A stretch of 64,000 nucleotides of DNA, from assembly GCF_900103455.1 (NCBI RefSeq), contig NZ_FNHI01000011.1, forward strand, positions 62,001 through 126,000, read 5' to 3'. This document shows, piece by piece, positions 17,444-25,729 of the stretch; positions within the stretch are counted from its first letter, which is position 1; the number at the start of each line of letters is the position of its first letter. The DNA is from Streptomyces wuyuanensis. Lineage in GTDB: Bacteria; Actinomycetota; Actinomycetes; Streptomycetales; Streptomycetaceae. The notes under the pieces are model-generated. The model saw nothing but the letters and a program-made list of their open reading frames with translations, had not been told where the DNA came from and did not search any database. Position numbers and translations under genes: made by a program.

Positions 17444-18781
17444 ATGGCTTATCTGGCTTCAGACCGTCGTGACCAGGCCGTACGAGCAGCCCTGGAACAG
17501 GGCCTGCTCACGGAGACCGACCCCGTCGTCGCGCTTCTCGACATCGCCGGGGTACGGGCCTCGGCCGCCGCGCTGCGGACCGCCTTCGAGGAGATCACCG
17601 ACGCCCCCGTCCTGCACGCCTTCGCCGTGAAGGCCGCCCCGCTGGTGCCGGTGCTGCGGCTGCTGGACTCCGAGGGCGTCGGCGCGGAGGTCGCGAGCCC
17701 CGGTGAGCTCGCGCTGGCACTCGCCGCCGGAGTGCGGCCGGAGCGGATCGTGCTGGACTCGCCCGCCAAGACCCGGGCCGAGCTGACCGAGGCCCTGGAC
17801 CTCGGGATCGCCGTCAACGCCGACAACCTCCAGGAGCTCGACCGCATCGACGCCCTGGCCGGCTCCGGGGCCGGGCGCGCGTCCGGGCCCGGCGGCTCGC
17901 AGCTCGGACTGCGCGTCAACGCCCAGATCGGCGCCGGCGCGATCGGTGCGCTGTCCACGGCCACCGCGACCTCGAAGTTCGGCGTCGCCCTGCGCGACGA
18001 GGGCGCCCGCGAGCGCGTCGTGCGGGCGTACCTCGACCGGCCCTGGCTCACCCGGCTGCACACCCACTCCGGCTCGCAGGGGCTGGGGCTGGAGCTCATG
18101 ACGCAGGGCGTGCGGGCCGTGTACGAGCTGGCCGAGGAGATCAACGCGGCCGCCGGGCGGCAGCAGATCGACACCGTGGACATCGGCGGCGGGCTGCCGG
18201 TCAACTTCGCCTCCGACGAGGAGACTCCGACCTTCGCCGACTACGCCCGGGCACTGCGGGACACGGTCCCCGGACTGTTCGACGGCCGCTACGGGCTGGT
18301 CACGGAGTTCGGCCGGTCGCTGCTCGCCAAGCACGGCACGGTCCTCACCCGCGTCGAGTACACCAAGACCACCGGCGGCCGGCCCATCGCCGTCACCCAT
18401 GCGGGCGTCCAGGTCGCCACCCGCACCGTCTACGACCCGGCCTCCTGGCCGCTGCGGATCGTCGCGTACGACGCGAAGGGCGCGCCGAGGACCGGTGACG
18501 ACGTGGTCCAGGACGTCGCGGGCCCGGCCTGCTTCGCCGGCGACCTGCTGGCGGAGGCGCGGGCGCTGCCCCTGCTGGAGCCGGGCGACGTGATCGCCGC
18601 GCTCGACACCGGGGCGTACTACTTCAGCAGCCACTACGCCTACAACAGCCTGGCCCGGCCGGGCATCCACGGCTTCCACGCGGATCCCGGCGGCGTCCGG
18701 TTCTCGACCGTGCGGGCGCCGCAGACGATCGCCGGGATCGTGGCCGAGTCGGGCGGTGACCGGCCGGACGCGCTGCTGTAG
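17444..18781 (+). CDS. PLP-dependent decarboxylase related to diaminopimelate decarboxylase
   Basis: The 445-residue protein has the fold-type III (alanine-racemase/LysA) layout: the PLP Lys in HAFAVKAAP (about residue 63), the HTHSGSQ and IGGGLPVNF phosphate-binding blocks, and a C-terminal barrel. In true LysA the substrate-binding motif is C-E-S/T-x-D. Here it is CFAGD (about 363-367), lacking the Glu, and the usual GAYGFSMSSNYN is replaced by GAYYFSSHYAYNS. A substrate other than meso-diaminopimelate is therefore likely (inference). Its neighbours are hut genes, an SRPBCC protein and an APC permease, which fit amino-acid or amine metabolism. It is divergent from hutU. Confidence 0.8.
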   Translation: MAYLASDRRDQAVRAALEQGLLTETDPVVALLDIAGVRASAAALRTAFEEITDAPVLHAFAVKAAPLVPVLRLLDSEGVGAEVASPGELALALAAGVRPERIVLDSPAKTRAELTEALDLGIAVNADNLQELDRIDALAGSGAGRASGPGGSQLGLRVNAQIGAGAIGALSTATATSKFGVALRDEGARERVVRAYLDRPWLTRLHTHSGSQGLGLELMTQGVRAVYELAEEINAAAGRQQIDTVDIGGGLPVNFASDEETPTFADYARALRDTVPGLFDGRYGLVTEFGRSLLAKHGTVLTRVEYTKTTGGRPIAVTHAGVQVATRTVYDPASWPLRIVAYDAKGAPRTGDDVVQDVAGPACFAGDLLAEARALPLLEPGDVIAALDTGAYYFSSHYAYNSLARPGIHGFHADPGGVRFSTVRAPQTIAGIVAESGGDRPDALL

Positions 18782-18817
18782 CGGGCGACTGTCGTACCCC
18801 GGTGGTTCCATGGAGCC

Positions 18818-19282
18818 ATGACCAGCAGAAGTGTCGTCGTAGAGCGGCGCATCGCCGCGCCCGCAGCCCGCGTCTGGGGCGCGCTGACCGATGTCGAGGG
18901 CTCCCAGCGGGTGCTGAGCGGCGTGGAGCGCATCGAGAAGCTGACGGAGGGCCCCTTCGGCGTCGGCACCCGCTGGCGCGAGACCCGGCGGATGTTCGGC
19001 AAGGAGGCAACCGAGGAGATGCGGGTGACGGCCAGTGAGCCGACCGAGCGCTTCGTCGTCGAGGCCGACAGCCACGGCACGCACTACGTGTCGGAGTTCG
19101 CGCTGCGCGCCGACGGCCCGGAGACGACGACGGTCAGGATGACGTTCTCCGGCAGCACACCCGGAGGCGTCACCGGGCTGCTCGCCAAGGTGCTCGGCCC
19201 GCTGGGCGAGCGGGCGGTGGCCAAGGCCGTCGCCAAGGACCTCGCCGACGTCGCAGCCGCGGTGGAGGCGCGCGGCAACTGA
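18818..19282 (+). CDS. SRPBCC family protein
   Basis: The 154-residue protein has the START/Bet v1-like pattern: VVVERRIAAPAARVWGALTDVEG at the N-terminus, strand-rich WRETRRMFGKEATEEMRV in the middle and a long amphipathic helix at the end (AKAVAKDLADVAAAVEA). Such proteins bind hydrophobic ligands or act as cyclases or carriers; no ligand is predictable. It follows the decarboxylase by 36 bases on the same strand and may be co-transcribed. Confidence 0.8.
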   Translation: MTSRSVVVERRIAAPAARVWGALTDVEGSQRVLSGVERIEKLTEGPFGVGTRWRETRRMFGKEATEEMRVTASEPTERFVVEADSHGTHYVSEFALRADGPETTTVRMTFSGSTPGGVTGLLAKVLGPLGERAVAKAVAKDLADVAAAVEARGN

Positions 19283-19464
19283 CGGCGGGCGCCGGACACC
19301 GCCGCGGCCGAAGGGCGCAGGCCCTCGGCGGACACCTCCCCCCGCGACCCGCCGGGCACCGGCCCGCACCCCGGACGGACCAGCCGCCCGGCGCGCCGCA
19401 GGCATCAAGGACCCATGGTCGGGCAGAGACTTTCCCAGCCGTCAACGGGAACGGGAGAGGATCC

Positions 19465-20841
19465 ATGGCCACGTCCACGTCCACGGGACCGCAGGAACAC
19501 GACTCGTCGCTGAAACGCGTCATCGGCCCGAGACTGATGATCCTCTTCGTCATCGGCGACATCCTCGGCACCGGGATCTACGCCACGACCGGGAAGGTCG
19601 CGGGGAAAGTCGGCGGGGCGCTGTGGCTGCCGTTCCTGATCGGCTTCGCCGTCGCACTGCTCACGGCGGCGTCGTACGTGGAGCTCGTCGGCAAGTACCC
19701 GAAGGCGGCGGGAGCCGCGCTCTACACCCAGAAGGCGTTCCGGCTCCCCTTCCTGACCTTCATCATCGCCTTCATGGTCATGTGCTCCGGCCTGTCCTCG
19801 GCGAGCGCGGCGGCCCGCGCGTTCAGCGGTGACTACTTCCAGGAGTTCACCGACGCGGTCCCGCCGACCGCGATCGCGATCGCCTTCATCCTCGGTCTCG
19901 CCGCCATCGCGCTGCGCGGTGTCGCGGAGTCGGTGAAGACGAACATGGTGCTGACGCTGGTCGAGCTGTCGGGGCTCGCGGTGGTCCTCGGCATCGGGGC
20001 GTGGGCCGTGCTGAGCGGCGGCGGGGAGCCGTCCCGGCTCGGCGAGTTCCAGTCGAGCGGCACCGGGTACGCGCTGCTGACCAGCGTGCTCGGCGCCACC
20101 GCGCTCGGCTTCTTCGCCTTCGTCGGCTTCGAGGACTCCGTCAACATGGCCGAGGAGACCAAGGATCCGGTCCGGACGTTCCCCCGCGCCATCTTCATCG
20201 GCGTCGGGGTGACGGGCACGATCTACGTCCTCGTGGCCCTGGTGTCGTCGCTGCTCGTCGACTACCGGGTACTGGCGGAGTCCGACGGCCCGCTGCTGGA
20301 GGTCGTGAAGGCCGGCGGGGTCGACTTCCCGCCGAAGCTGTTCGCGGCCATCGCGCTCTTCGCGGTCACCAACTCCGCCCTGATCAACATCATGATGGCC
20401 TCGCGCCTCTGCTACGGCCTGGCCAACGAGAAGGTGCTGCCGCGCGGCATGGCCCGGGTGCTCCCCCACCGCCGCACCCCGATCACCGGAATCGTCTTCG
20501 TCACCGTCCTCGCCATCGGCCTCGTCTCGACCGGAGAGATCGAGGGGCTCGGCGACACCACCGCCTTCCTGCTCCTGTGCGTCTTCGCGGTGGTCAACGT
20601 GGCGGTGCTGGTGCTGCGCAAGGACCGCGTCGGGCACGCCCACTTCCGCACCCCGACGGTCCTTCCGGTACTGGGCGCGATCACCTCGGTCATCCTCGCC
20701 AGCCCGCTCTCGGAGCGCGGTTCGGACGTGTACATCCGGGCCGGGGTGCTGATCGCCATCGGCATCGTGCTCTGGGGCGTCAACAAGCTGTGGATGAGGT
20801 TCCGGCACGAGGAGACCGCGACCTGGGGATCCGCGGGCTGA
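19465..20841 (+). CDS. APC-superfamily amino acid permease
   Basis: The 458-residue protein has about 12 membrane helices. GDILGTGIYATTGKVAG in helix 1 is the substrate-binding unwound Gly-rich segment of the APC fold, and FVGFEDSVNMAEETKDPVRTFPRAI after helix 6 is the strongly conserved loop of this family. It imports amino acids or related amines by proton symport or exchange. The location behind a decarboxylase-like gene suggests that the two share a substrate (inference), although 182 bases separate it from the SRPBCC gene. GGAGAGG before the ATG is a good ribosome site. Confidence 0.88.
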   Translation: MATSTSTGPQEHDSSLKRVIGPRLMILFVIGDILGTGIYATTGKVAGKVGGALWLPFLIGFAVALLTAASYVELVGKYPKAAGAALYTQKAFRLPFLTFIIAFMVMCSGLSSASAAARAFSGDYFQEFTDAVPPTAIAIAFILGLAAIALRGVAESVKTNMVLTLVELSGLAVVLGIGAWAVLSGGGEPSRLGEFQSSGTGYALLTSVLGATALGFFAFVGFEDSVNMAEETKDPVRTFPRAIFIGVGVTGTIYVLVALVSSLLVDYRVLAESDGPLLEVVKAGGVDFPPKLFAAIALFAVTNSALINIMMASRLCYGLANEKVLPRGMARVLPHRRTPITGIVFVTVLAIGLVSTGEIEGLGDTTAFLLLCVFAVVNVAVLVLRKDRVGHAHFRTPTVLPVLGAITSVILASPLSERGSDVYIRAGVLIAIGIVLWGVNKLWMRFRHEETATWGSAG

Positions 20842-21081
20842 GACGGGGCGATCCGAGGTCCCGCGGACCGACTGCACGGCAGGCCGGAGGTCCGCGGGCC
20901 GAGGGCGCGGCGACGGTCCGGGCGGCTGCGGAGCGAATCGGGCGGGCGGACCCTAGCGGACCGCGCGCATGTTCCGATGGAAATTGCCAGAACTTCCACC
21001 AGCCACCACTGCGGTGCGTAACCTTACGGCTACGGACATACGTCCGAGCCGTTCGCACACGTGCTGGAGGGGGATTTCCGC

Positions 21082-21492
21082 GTGCCCGGGATCGACGAGT
21101 GTCTTCTCCACGCCATGCGGCTGCCCGGAGTGCGCGGCGCCGCCCTCGTCGACTGGACCAGCGGACTCGCCCTCGGCACCGTCGGGGACGCGGCCGGCAA
21201 CGACCACGAGACGGCGGCGACCGAGACCGCGGAACTGGCGCGCATGGCGGCGGAGCATCCCACCTTCACCCCGGTGGGCACCGCCGACGGCCCGGACGCG
21301 AACCCCGGCAAGAACCCTCCGGTGGAGGACCTCGTCGTCACCACCCGTACGTGTTATCACGTTCTGCGCTTCGTCGAGACGAGCTTCGACAGCAGCGTCC
21401 TGCTCCATCTGTGGCTCGACCGCGCGGAAGGCAATCTCGCCCTCGCCCGGCTCAGAATGCGCGAGCTGACCGAGCGGCTGGTGCTGGAGTGA
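21082..21492 (+). CDS. Roadblock/LC7-like regulatory protein 1
   Basis: The 136-residue protein contains GVRGAALVDWTSGLALGT near the start and EDLVVTTRTCYHVLRF...LHLWLDRAEGNLALARLRMREL at the end. The same two blocks occur in the fourth gene of this operon (22794), so they are paralogues. The pattern fits the roadblock/LC7 (MglB-like) fold, which in bacteria regulates Ras-like GTPases. GTG 21082 is chosen because GGAGGGGG lies 8 bases upstream; the earlier in-frame GTG at 21061 sits on top of that site. Its stop overlaps the next gene's GTG by 4 bases. It is the first gene of the operon. Confidence 0.72.
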   Translation: MPGIDECLLHAMRLPGVRGAALVDWTSGLALGTVGDAAGNDHETAATETAELARMAAEHPTFTPVGTADGPDANPGKNPPVEDLVVTTRTCYHVLRFVETSFDSSVLLHLWLDRAEGNLALARLRMRELTERLVLE

Positions 21493-22250
21493 CCGTCTCA
21501 CCGATGCTGTTGCGGCTCGCCTCGGAGCGGGCCACCGGCGCCCTCTTACGGGATCGGGGCACGCTGTACCTCGTCGAGGGCCAGGTCGTGCACGCCGAGA
21601 GCCCCGCCGCGCCGGGCATCGACGTCCTGCTCGCCGCCACCGGCCGGCTGCGTTCCGACGGCTGGACGGAGGCCCTCCGCGAGGCCGGAGCGACCGGCGC
21701 GGTCGGCCGCTATCTCGTCGACAGCGGCCTGGTGTCCGGCGGCGAGCTGGAGATATGCCATCTCGGGGCGCTCTTCGACGCGGCGTTCTTCGCTCTCGCC
21801 CCGAGCAGCGGCCCCACTCGCTTCCGCTACGGCGTGGCCCACTGGATAGGCCCGGTACGGCCCGTGGCCGCCGAAGCGGTCGAGCGCGAGACCCTGCGGC
21901 GCCGGGCCCTGCTGGACCGTCTCTGGGCGCACCCCGAGACGGACACCGCGCCCGTGGTGCCCTCCCCCCGCCCCGCCCCCGTGCGGGCCGCCCCGCGGCA
22001 GCGCGCCGTGCTCGACCTGGCCGACGGCGTGCGCACGCCCGCCGACATCGCCCGGGCACTGGGCCGCCCCGCGTTCCACACCCTCATCGACGTCCGCCGG
22101 CTGGCCGCCGCCGGGCTCGTCGAGACCCCGCGCCCGGGCGCCACCGCGTCCGCCCCGCCACCCGATGTCGCGCGCGTGATGGAGATGTCCGCGGACCCGG
22201 ACATCGCCCTGCTCCGCCGGCTCCGTGACGCCCTGGAGGCAACGCTGTGA
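21489..22250 (+). CDS. PATAN (DUF4388-like) protein with C-terminal winged-helix-like region and a TTA codon
   Basis: The 253-residue protein starts with ERATGALLRDRGTLYLVEGQVVHAESP, which resembles the PATAN/DUF4388 domain found beside roadblock proteins and response regulators. A second part (about 180-220: LDLADGVRTPADIARALGRPAFHTLIDVRRLAAAGLV) looks like a winged helix. It probably acts as an adaptor or regulator. GTG at 21489 overlaps the previous stop by 4 bases. Codon 20 is TTA (21546-21548), placing expression of this gene, and by coupling possibly of downstream genes, under bldA. The last bases overlap the next gene start by 4. Confidence 0.72.
   Translation: MTVSPMLLRLASERATGALLRDRGTLYLVEGQVVHAESPAAPGIDVLLAATGRLRSDGWTEALREAGATGAVGRYLVDSGLVSGGELEICHLGALFDAAFFALAPSSGPTRFRYGVAHWIGPVRPVAAEAVERETLRRRALLDRLWAHPETDTAPVVPSPRPAPVRAAPRQRAVLDLADGVRTPADIARALGRPAFHTLIDVRRLAAAGLVETPRPGATASAPPPDVARVMEMSADPDIALLRRLRDALEATL
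21546..21548 (+). other. TTA (bldA-dependent) codon in the roadblock operon
   Basis: This is an in-frame TTA, codon 20 of the 21489 gene, in a genome where Leu is almost always CTG or CTC. It is decoded by the tRNA encoded at 33103-33184. Confidence 0.85.
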
Positions 22251-22672
22251 TGCGCGCGATGAGGCAGCGCGCCGAGAGGAGACAGCTGATGACCGCGAGC
22301 ACCGGAGTCCTCGACGAACTGCACCGGTTGAGGACCCGGTTACCGCAGCTCACCGGCGCCCTCGCGGCCAGCGTGGACGGCCTCGTGCTGGCCAGGGACA
22401 CCCCGGAAGCGGAGGCGGAGACGGTCGCCGCGCTGACCGCCGCGGCGCTCGGCGTGGCCGTGCGGCTCACCGAGGCGACCGGGCAGGGCCGCTTCCGCGA
22501 ACTGCTCGTGCGCGGCGAGAACGGCTACGTGGCGACCTACGCGGCGGGCGCGGCCGCCGTGCTCACCGTGACCGCCGAACCCCGGGTCAACGTCGGCCGG
22601 TTGCACCTCGAGGCCCGCAGGGCGGGGGCGCGCATCGGCGAACTCGTGGACGGAGCACTCGAACGCCCCTGA
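22247..22672 (+). CDS. Roadblock/LC7 domain protein 2
   Basis: The product is up to 141 residues. The core LDELHRLRTRLPQLTGALAASVDGLVLA, then TAAALGVAVRLTEATGQGRFRELLVRGENGYVATYAAG, is a classic bacterial roadblock/LC7 pattern (the CvnB/MglB type, which binds small GTPases and forms homodimers). Two starts are plausible: GTG 22247, which overlaps the previous stop by 4 bases with GGAGG 7 bases before it, or ATG 22289 with GAGGAG 7 bases before it. The second gives a length closer to the family. It has the third position in the operon. Confidence 0.8.
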   Translation: MMRAMRQRAERRQLMTASTGVLDELHRLRTRLPQLTGALAASVDGLVLARDTPEAEAETVAALTAAALGVAVRLTEATGQGRFRELLVRGENGYVATYAAGAAAVLTVTAEPRVNVGRLHLEARRAGARIGELVDGALERP

Positions 22673-22793
22673 CCCGGACCGACGGCCGGGCACCCCCCGG
22701 CCGGACACCCCGTACGGAGACCGGCCTCCGGCACTCCGGCAGACGAACACCCCACCCGAACCGAACAGTTCCACAACAAGGAGAGGCACCACC

Positions 22794-23168
22794 ATGGCGA
22801 ACACCGAGACGGCCCTCAAGGAAGCGATGGCCGTGATCGAGGGCGCGGTCGGCGTCGCACTCGTCGACTACACCAGCGGCATGGCCCTGGGCACCCTCGG
22901 CGGCGGCAAGCACCTCGACCTGAACGTCGCGGCCGCGGGCAACACCGACGTGGTGCGGGCGAAGCTGCGCGCGATGGAGATGCTGGGCCTCCAGGACGAG
23001 ATCGAGGACATCCTCATCACCCTGGGCGGGCAGTACCACCTGATCCGGCTGCTCAAGGCGCGCGGCGGCAACGGGCTGTTCCTGTACCTGGCCCTGGACA
23101 ACCAGCGCGCCAATCTGGCGATGGCCCGCCACCAGCTGCGCAAGATCGAGGCCGAGCTGGAGGTCTGA
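22794..23168 (+). CDS. Roadblock/LC7-like protein 3
   Basis: The 124-residue protein is a paralogue of the first gene of the operon: GVALVDYTSGMALGTLGGG and IEDILITLGGQYHLIRLLKARGGNGLFLYLALDNQRANLAMARHQL match it block for block. There is a strong AAGGAGAG ribosome site before the ATG. It is 121 bases after the previous stop, so it can be translated independently of the TTA-containing gene. A role in GTPase regulation or polarity control is inferred from the fold only; no partner GTPase is in the window. Confidence 0.78.
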   Translation: MANTETALKEAMAVIEGAVGVALVDYTSGMALGTLGGGKHLDLNVAAAGNTDVVRAKLRAMEMLGLQDEIEDILITLGGQYHLIRLLKARGGNGLFLYLALDNQRANLAMARHQLRKIEAELEV

Positions 23169-23194
23169 CACCCGACCGGCGCCCCGCCGACCGT

Positions 23195-23785
23195 TCAGCG
23201 ACGCCGAGCCCCGCCCGGGGCGGCGTCCCCGGCGGCGGGGCCGGTCGTCCGGTAGCCCTTCACCCGCGCTCCGGCGGGCCGGCCGCCCTCGACCCAGTCG
23301 GTGCGCACCCACAGCAGTTTCTCGGCCGCGATCTCGCGCCGCCCGAGGGCGCGCGCCTTGAGCCAGAGGCCGGTGCCGGCGCCCGCCAGCAGCATTCCGC
23401 CGGCCGCCGGCACGGCGAAGGAAAGACCCACGGCCGCGGCGAACGCCGCGAGCAGCCACCAGCGGTGGTCACGGCGCCGGTTGCGGACGGTCACGGCCCG
23501 GTCCTGCAGGATGTCACTGCGGGCGGCCCGGGTGGCCGTGCGCTCCAACTCCCGGTAACGGCCCGTGCGGCCGACCGCCACGACGGCCGCCGCGACCAGG
23601 AACAGCACGGCGCCGCCGTACAGTCCGATCCTGCGCCCGGTGAGTCCCTCCGGCGCCAGCCCGACGGCCGCGGCGAGCACCCCGAGCCACACCATCGGGG
23701 CCGCCCCGGCCCGTACGATCACCGCCACGCGCGCCAGTGCGTGGCTTCCACCGCGACCCACGACGCCGCTCCCTTCGCCCGACAT
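23195..23785 (-). CDS. Integral membrane protein of unknown function
   Basis: The 196-residue protein has two pairs of hydrophobic helices (about 20-38 and 45-65; 110-125 and 127-142) separated by a basic cytosolic stretch, and a Gly/Ala/Arg-rich tail. No enzyme motif is visible. ATG 23785 is taken because the N-terminal Gly/Ser-rich segment precedes the first helix, though the frame is open further upstream. Its stop lies 26 bases from the convergent roadblock operon. Confidence 0.6.
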   Translation of the reverse strand: MSGEGSGVVGRGGSHALARVAVIVRAGAAPMVWLGVLAAAVGLAPEGLTGRRIGLYGGAVLFLVAAAVVAVGRTGRYRELERTATRAARSDILQDRAVTVRNRRRDHRWWLLAAFAAAVGLSFAVPAAGGMLLAGAGTGLWLKARALGRREIAAEKLLWVRTDWVEGGRPAGARVKGYRTTGPAAGDAAPGGARRR

Positions 23786-23880
23786 GCCGTCCAGGGCGGG
23801 GAGGTTAGCCGGGTTTTCTGAGGAACGGCTGAGAAGGGACGGCCCCGGAGCGGGACGTACGCGGGCCGGGCGGCGGCGCC

Positions 23881-24720
23881 TCAGTCCGCGAAGAGTCCGC
23901 GCTCCGCGGCACGGACGTCGAACTCCTCCAGCCGCGCCTGCGCGTCCGGCAGGTCGTCGCACATCGCCTCGAGCAGCACCCGGCCCAGCAGCATGGGCGC
24001 GCACGCCGTGTCGAAGGCAAGGCCGGTGCCGACGGCGGCCGGGATCAGCACGTCACTGTGGGCGGCGACGGGCGCGAACGCCGAGTCCGCGACCGTGACG
24101 ACGGTCAGCCCGGCCCCTCGCGCGTAGGCGAGCGCCTCCACGACCTCCCGGGGATGGCGGGGCAGGGCGAAGCAGAGCAGCGCGGTCGCGCCCGCCCGCC
24201 GTGCGGCGTCGATCCGGTCGGCCAGCATCGAGCCGCCCTCGTCGAGCAGACGGACGTCCGGGTGGACCTTGGCCGCGAAGTACGAGAAGCCACGAGCCTG
24301 CGAGGAGGCCGCGCGCAGCCCGAGCACCGGCAGCGGGCGGGAGGCCGCGAGCAGCCGGGCGGCCCGCTCCACGGGGCCCGGGTCGGCGAGCAGTTCGGCG
24401 AGATGGCGCAGGTTCTCGATCTCGGCGTGGACGGCCTGCTGGTACTCGGTGAACTCCTGCTTCCCCTCCGCCGGTTCGGCGGGCGCCACCTCGCGCAGAT
24501 GCCTGCGCAGCGCCGGATAGCCGTCGAAGCCGAGCGCGACGGCGAAGCGGGTGACGGAGGGCTGGCTGACTCCGGCGAGTTCGGCCAGTTCGACGCTGGA
24601 CAGGAAGGGCACGTCGGCCGCCCTGCGCACCATGCAGTGGGCGATACGGCGCTGGGTGGGGGTGAGCCGGTGGCCTTCGAACAGCTGCTGCAAACGCGCG
24701 GCAGGGCTGGTGTCGTTCAT
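23881..24720 (-). CDS. MurR/RpiR family transcriptional regulator
   Basis: The 279-residue protein has an N-terminal HTH_6 domain (about 5-78; SVELAELAGVSQPSVTRFAVALGFDGYPALRRHL is typical) and a C-terminal SIS sugar-phosphate-binding domain (about 120-255; VLGLRAASSQARGFSYFAAKV and ALLCFALPRHPREVVEAL). Members repress or activate sugar, amino-sugar or amino-acid catabolic genes in response to a phosphorylated ligand. The 286-base gap to the divergent gene at 25007 contains an AT-rich dyad that could be its own operator. Its target cannot be named. Confidence 0.9.
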   Translation of the reverse strand: MNDTSPAARLQQLFEGHRLTPTQRRIAHCMVRRAADVPFLSSVELAELAGVSQPSVTRFAVALGFDGYPALRRHLREVAPAEPAEGKQEFTEYQQAVHAEIENLRHLAELLADPGPVERAARLLAASRPLPVLGLRAASSQARGFSYFAAKVHPDVRLLDEGGSMLADRIDAARRAGATALLCFALPRHPREVVEALAYARGAGLTVVTVADSAFAPVAAHSDVLIPAAVGTGLAFDTACAPMLLGRVLLEAMCDDLPDAQARLEEFDVRAAERGLFAD

Positions 24721-24879
24721 GCCGTCCCGTCCCCCAGTTCGTCTCGCCCGGCGCGCCGGAGGCGCCGGCCCGCTCCCGGACGCCCGGGACAGTACCGCGA
24801 GGGCGCGGCGCGGGGAGGCGGAACGGACACGAAGATCACCGAGAACTTCGGCACACCGGCTATTCAGTCACCTTTAACT

Positions 24880-24897
24880 CTGCATGACCATATACAG
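24880..24897. promoter_or_regulatory. AT-rich imperfect dyad between divergent genes
   Basis: CTGCATGACCATATACAG is an imperfect palindrome in an AT-rich patch (24850-24900) between the MurR/RpiR gene (-) and the gene at 25007 (+). It could be a regulator site. The assignment rests on base composition and position only. Confidence 0.35.
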
Positions 24898-25006
24898 ACC
24901 GGGCAAGCGGCGCCGCCGCGGCCCTGCCCGAGGACGGGGGAACCCGAACCGGAAGAGGGGGGCCTGCCCCACCGACACGCCCTCGCCGTCTCCCTACCCT
25001 GTGCCC

Positions 25007-25438
25007 ATGGAAGCCCGTGACCACGAGCTCACGAAGGAGCTCGACGCCACCCTCCGCGCCCGCCACGAGCTGGGCACGGAGTACGAGTCGGCACTCGTCG
25101 AGTCGTTCCTGGAGAAGGTCGAGCAGCGCATGGACGCGGCCGTCGACCGCCGGGTCCGGCGCCATCTGGCCGAGCGGCAGATGACGGCGGCCCGCGGTGG
25201 CACGCGCCCGGAACGCTCCGGGGAGAACTTCGGCGAGCGCCACGGCCTCGCGATCATCACGCTCGTCCTCGCCGTCCCGCTCTCGGCGATCAGCGTGGTG
25301 CACGCCGGTATCGAGGGCCTGTTCGTGACCTGGGGCGGCATCGTGGGCGTCAACGCCGTGCACGCCTTCCGCGGCAGGAGCCCGTTCGGCCGCCGGGAGA
25401 AGTCCGCGGCGGGAGCGGGATCCGACTGGGAGGACTGA
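25007..25438 (+). CDS. Small conserved membrane protein
   Basis: The 143-residue protein has a charged, helical N-terminal half (about 1-80, likely coiled coil: LESFLEKVEQRMDAAVDRRVRRHLAERQM) and two membrane helices near 85-103 and 105-120, then a short basic tail. Start ATG 25007 is favoured; an in-frame GTG two codons upstream is possible and the frame is open earlier without coding character. The function is unknown. It is convergent with cbs. Confidence 0.72.
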   Translation: MEARDHELTKELDATLRARHELGTEYESALVESFLEKVEQRMDAAVDRRVRRHLAERQMTAARGGTRPERSGENFGERHGLAIITLVLAVPLSAISVVHAGIEGLFVTWGGIVGVNAVHAFRGRSPFGRREKSAAGAGSDWED

Positions 25439-25642
25439 GGCGGCCGCCGTCCCGGCGCTCCCGGCCGGGCCGGGGACGGAGCTTCGCGGAACCGGTACGA
25501 GCGCGACACGTCGGCGCAGCACTCGCTTAACACGCGTCGGGCACATTGAGGGGTGTCGGCGTCAAGGACCTCCGGAGCGGCTCCCGGACCTCCACGGACG
25601 CCCGGACGCGAGCCCGGCCCTGACCCGGACCGCGTCCCTCGC

Positions 25643-25691
25643 GGGGACCGCCGTCGTCCCGCCCCCCGGTCACGGGGGTGCGGCGGTCCCC
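25643..25691 (-). terminator. Terminator of cbs
   Basis: An 11-bp outer stem (GGGGACCGCCG / CGGCGGTCCCC) encloses a second C-run/G-run stem. It starts 39 bases past the cbs stop on the minus strand. Confidence 0.6.
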
Positions 25692-25729
25692 GCGCATCCC
25701 CTCGCGCGGGGACCCCGGCCCCGTTCGGG

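Noticed and set aside
21082..23168. Standard Streptomyces conservon
   Set aside because: No histidine kinase, DUF742 or Ras-like GTPase gene is adjacent.
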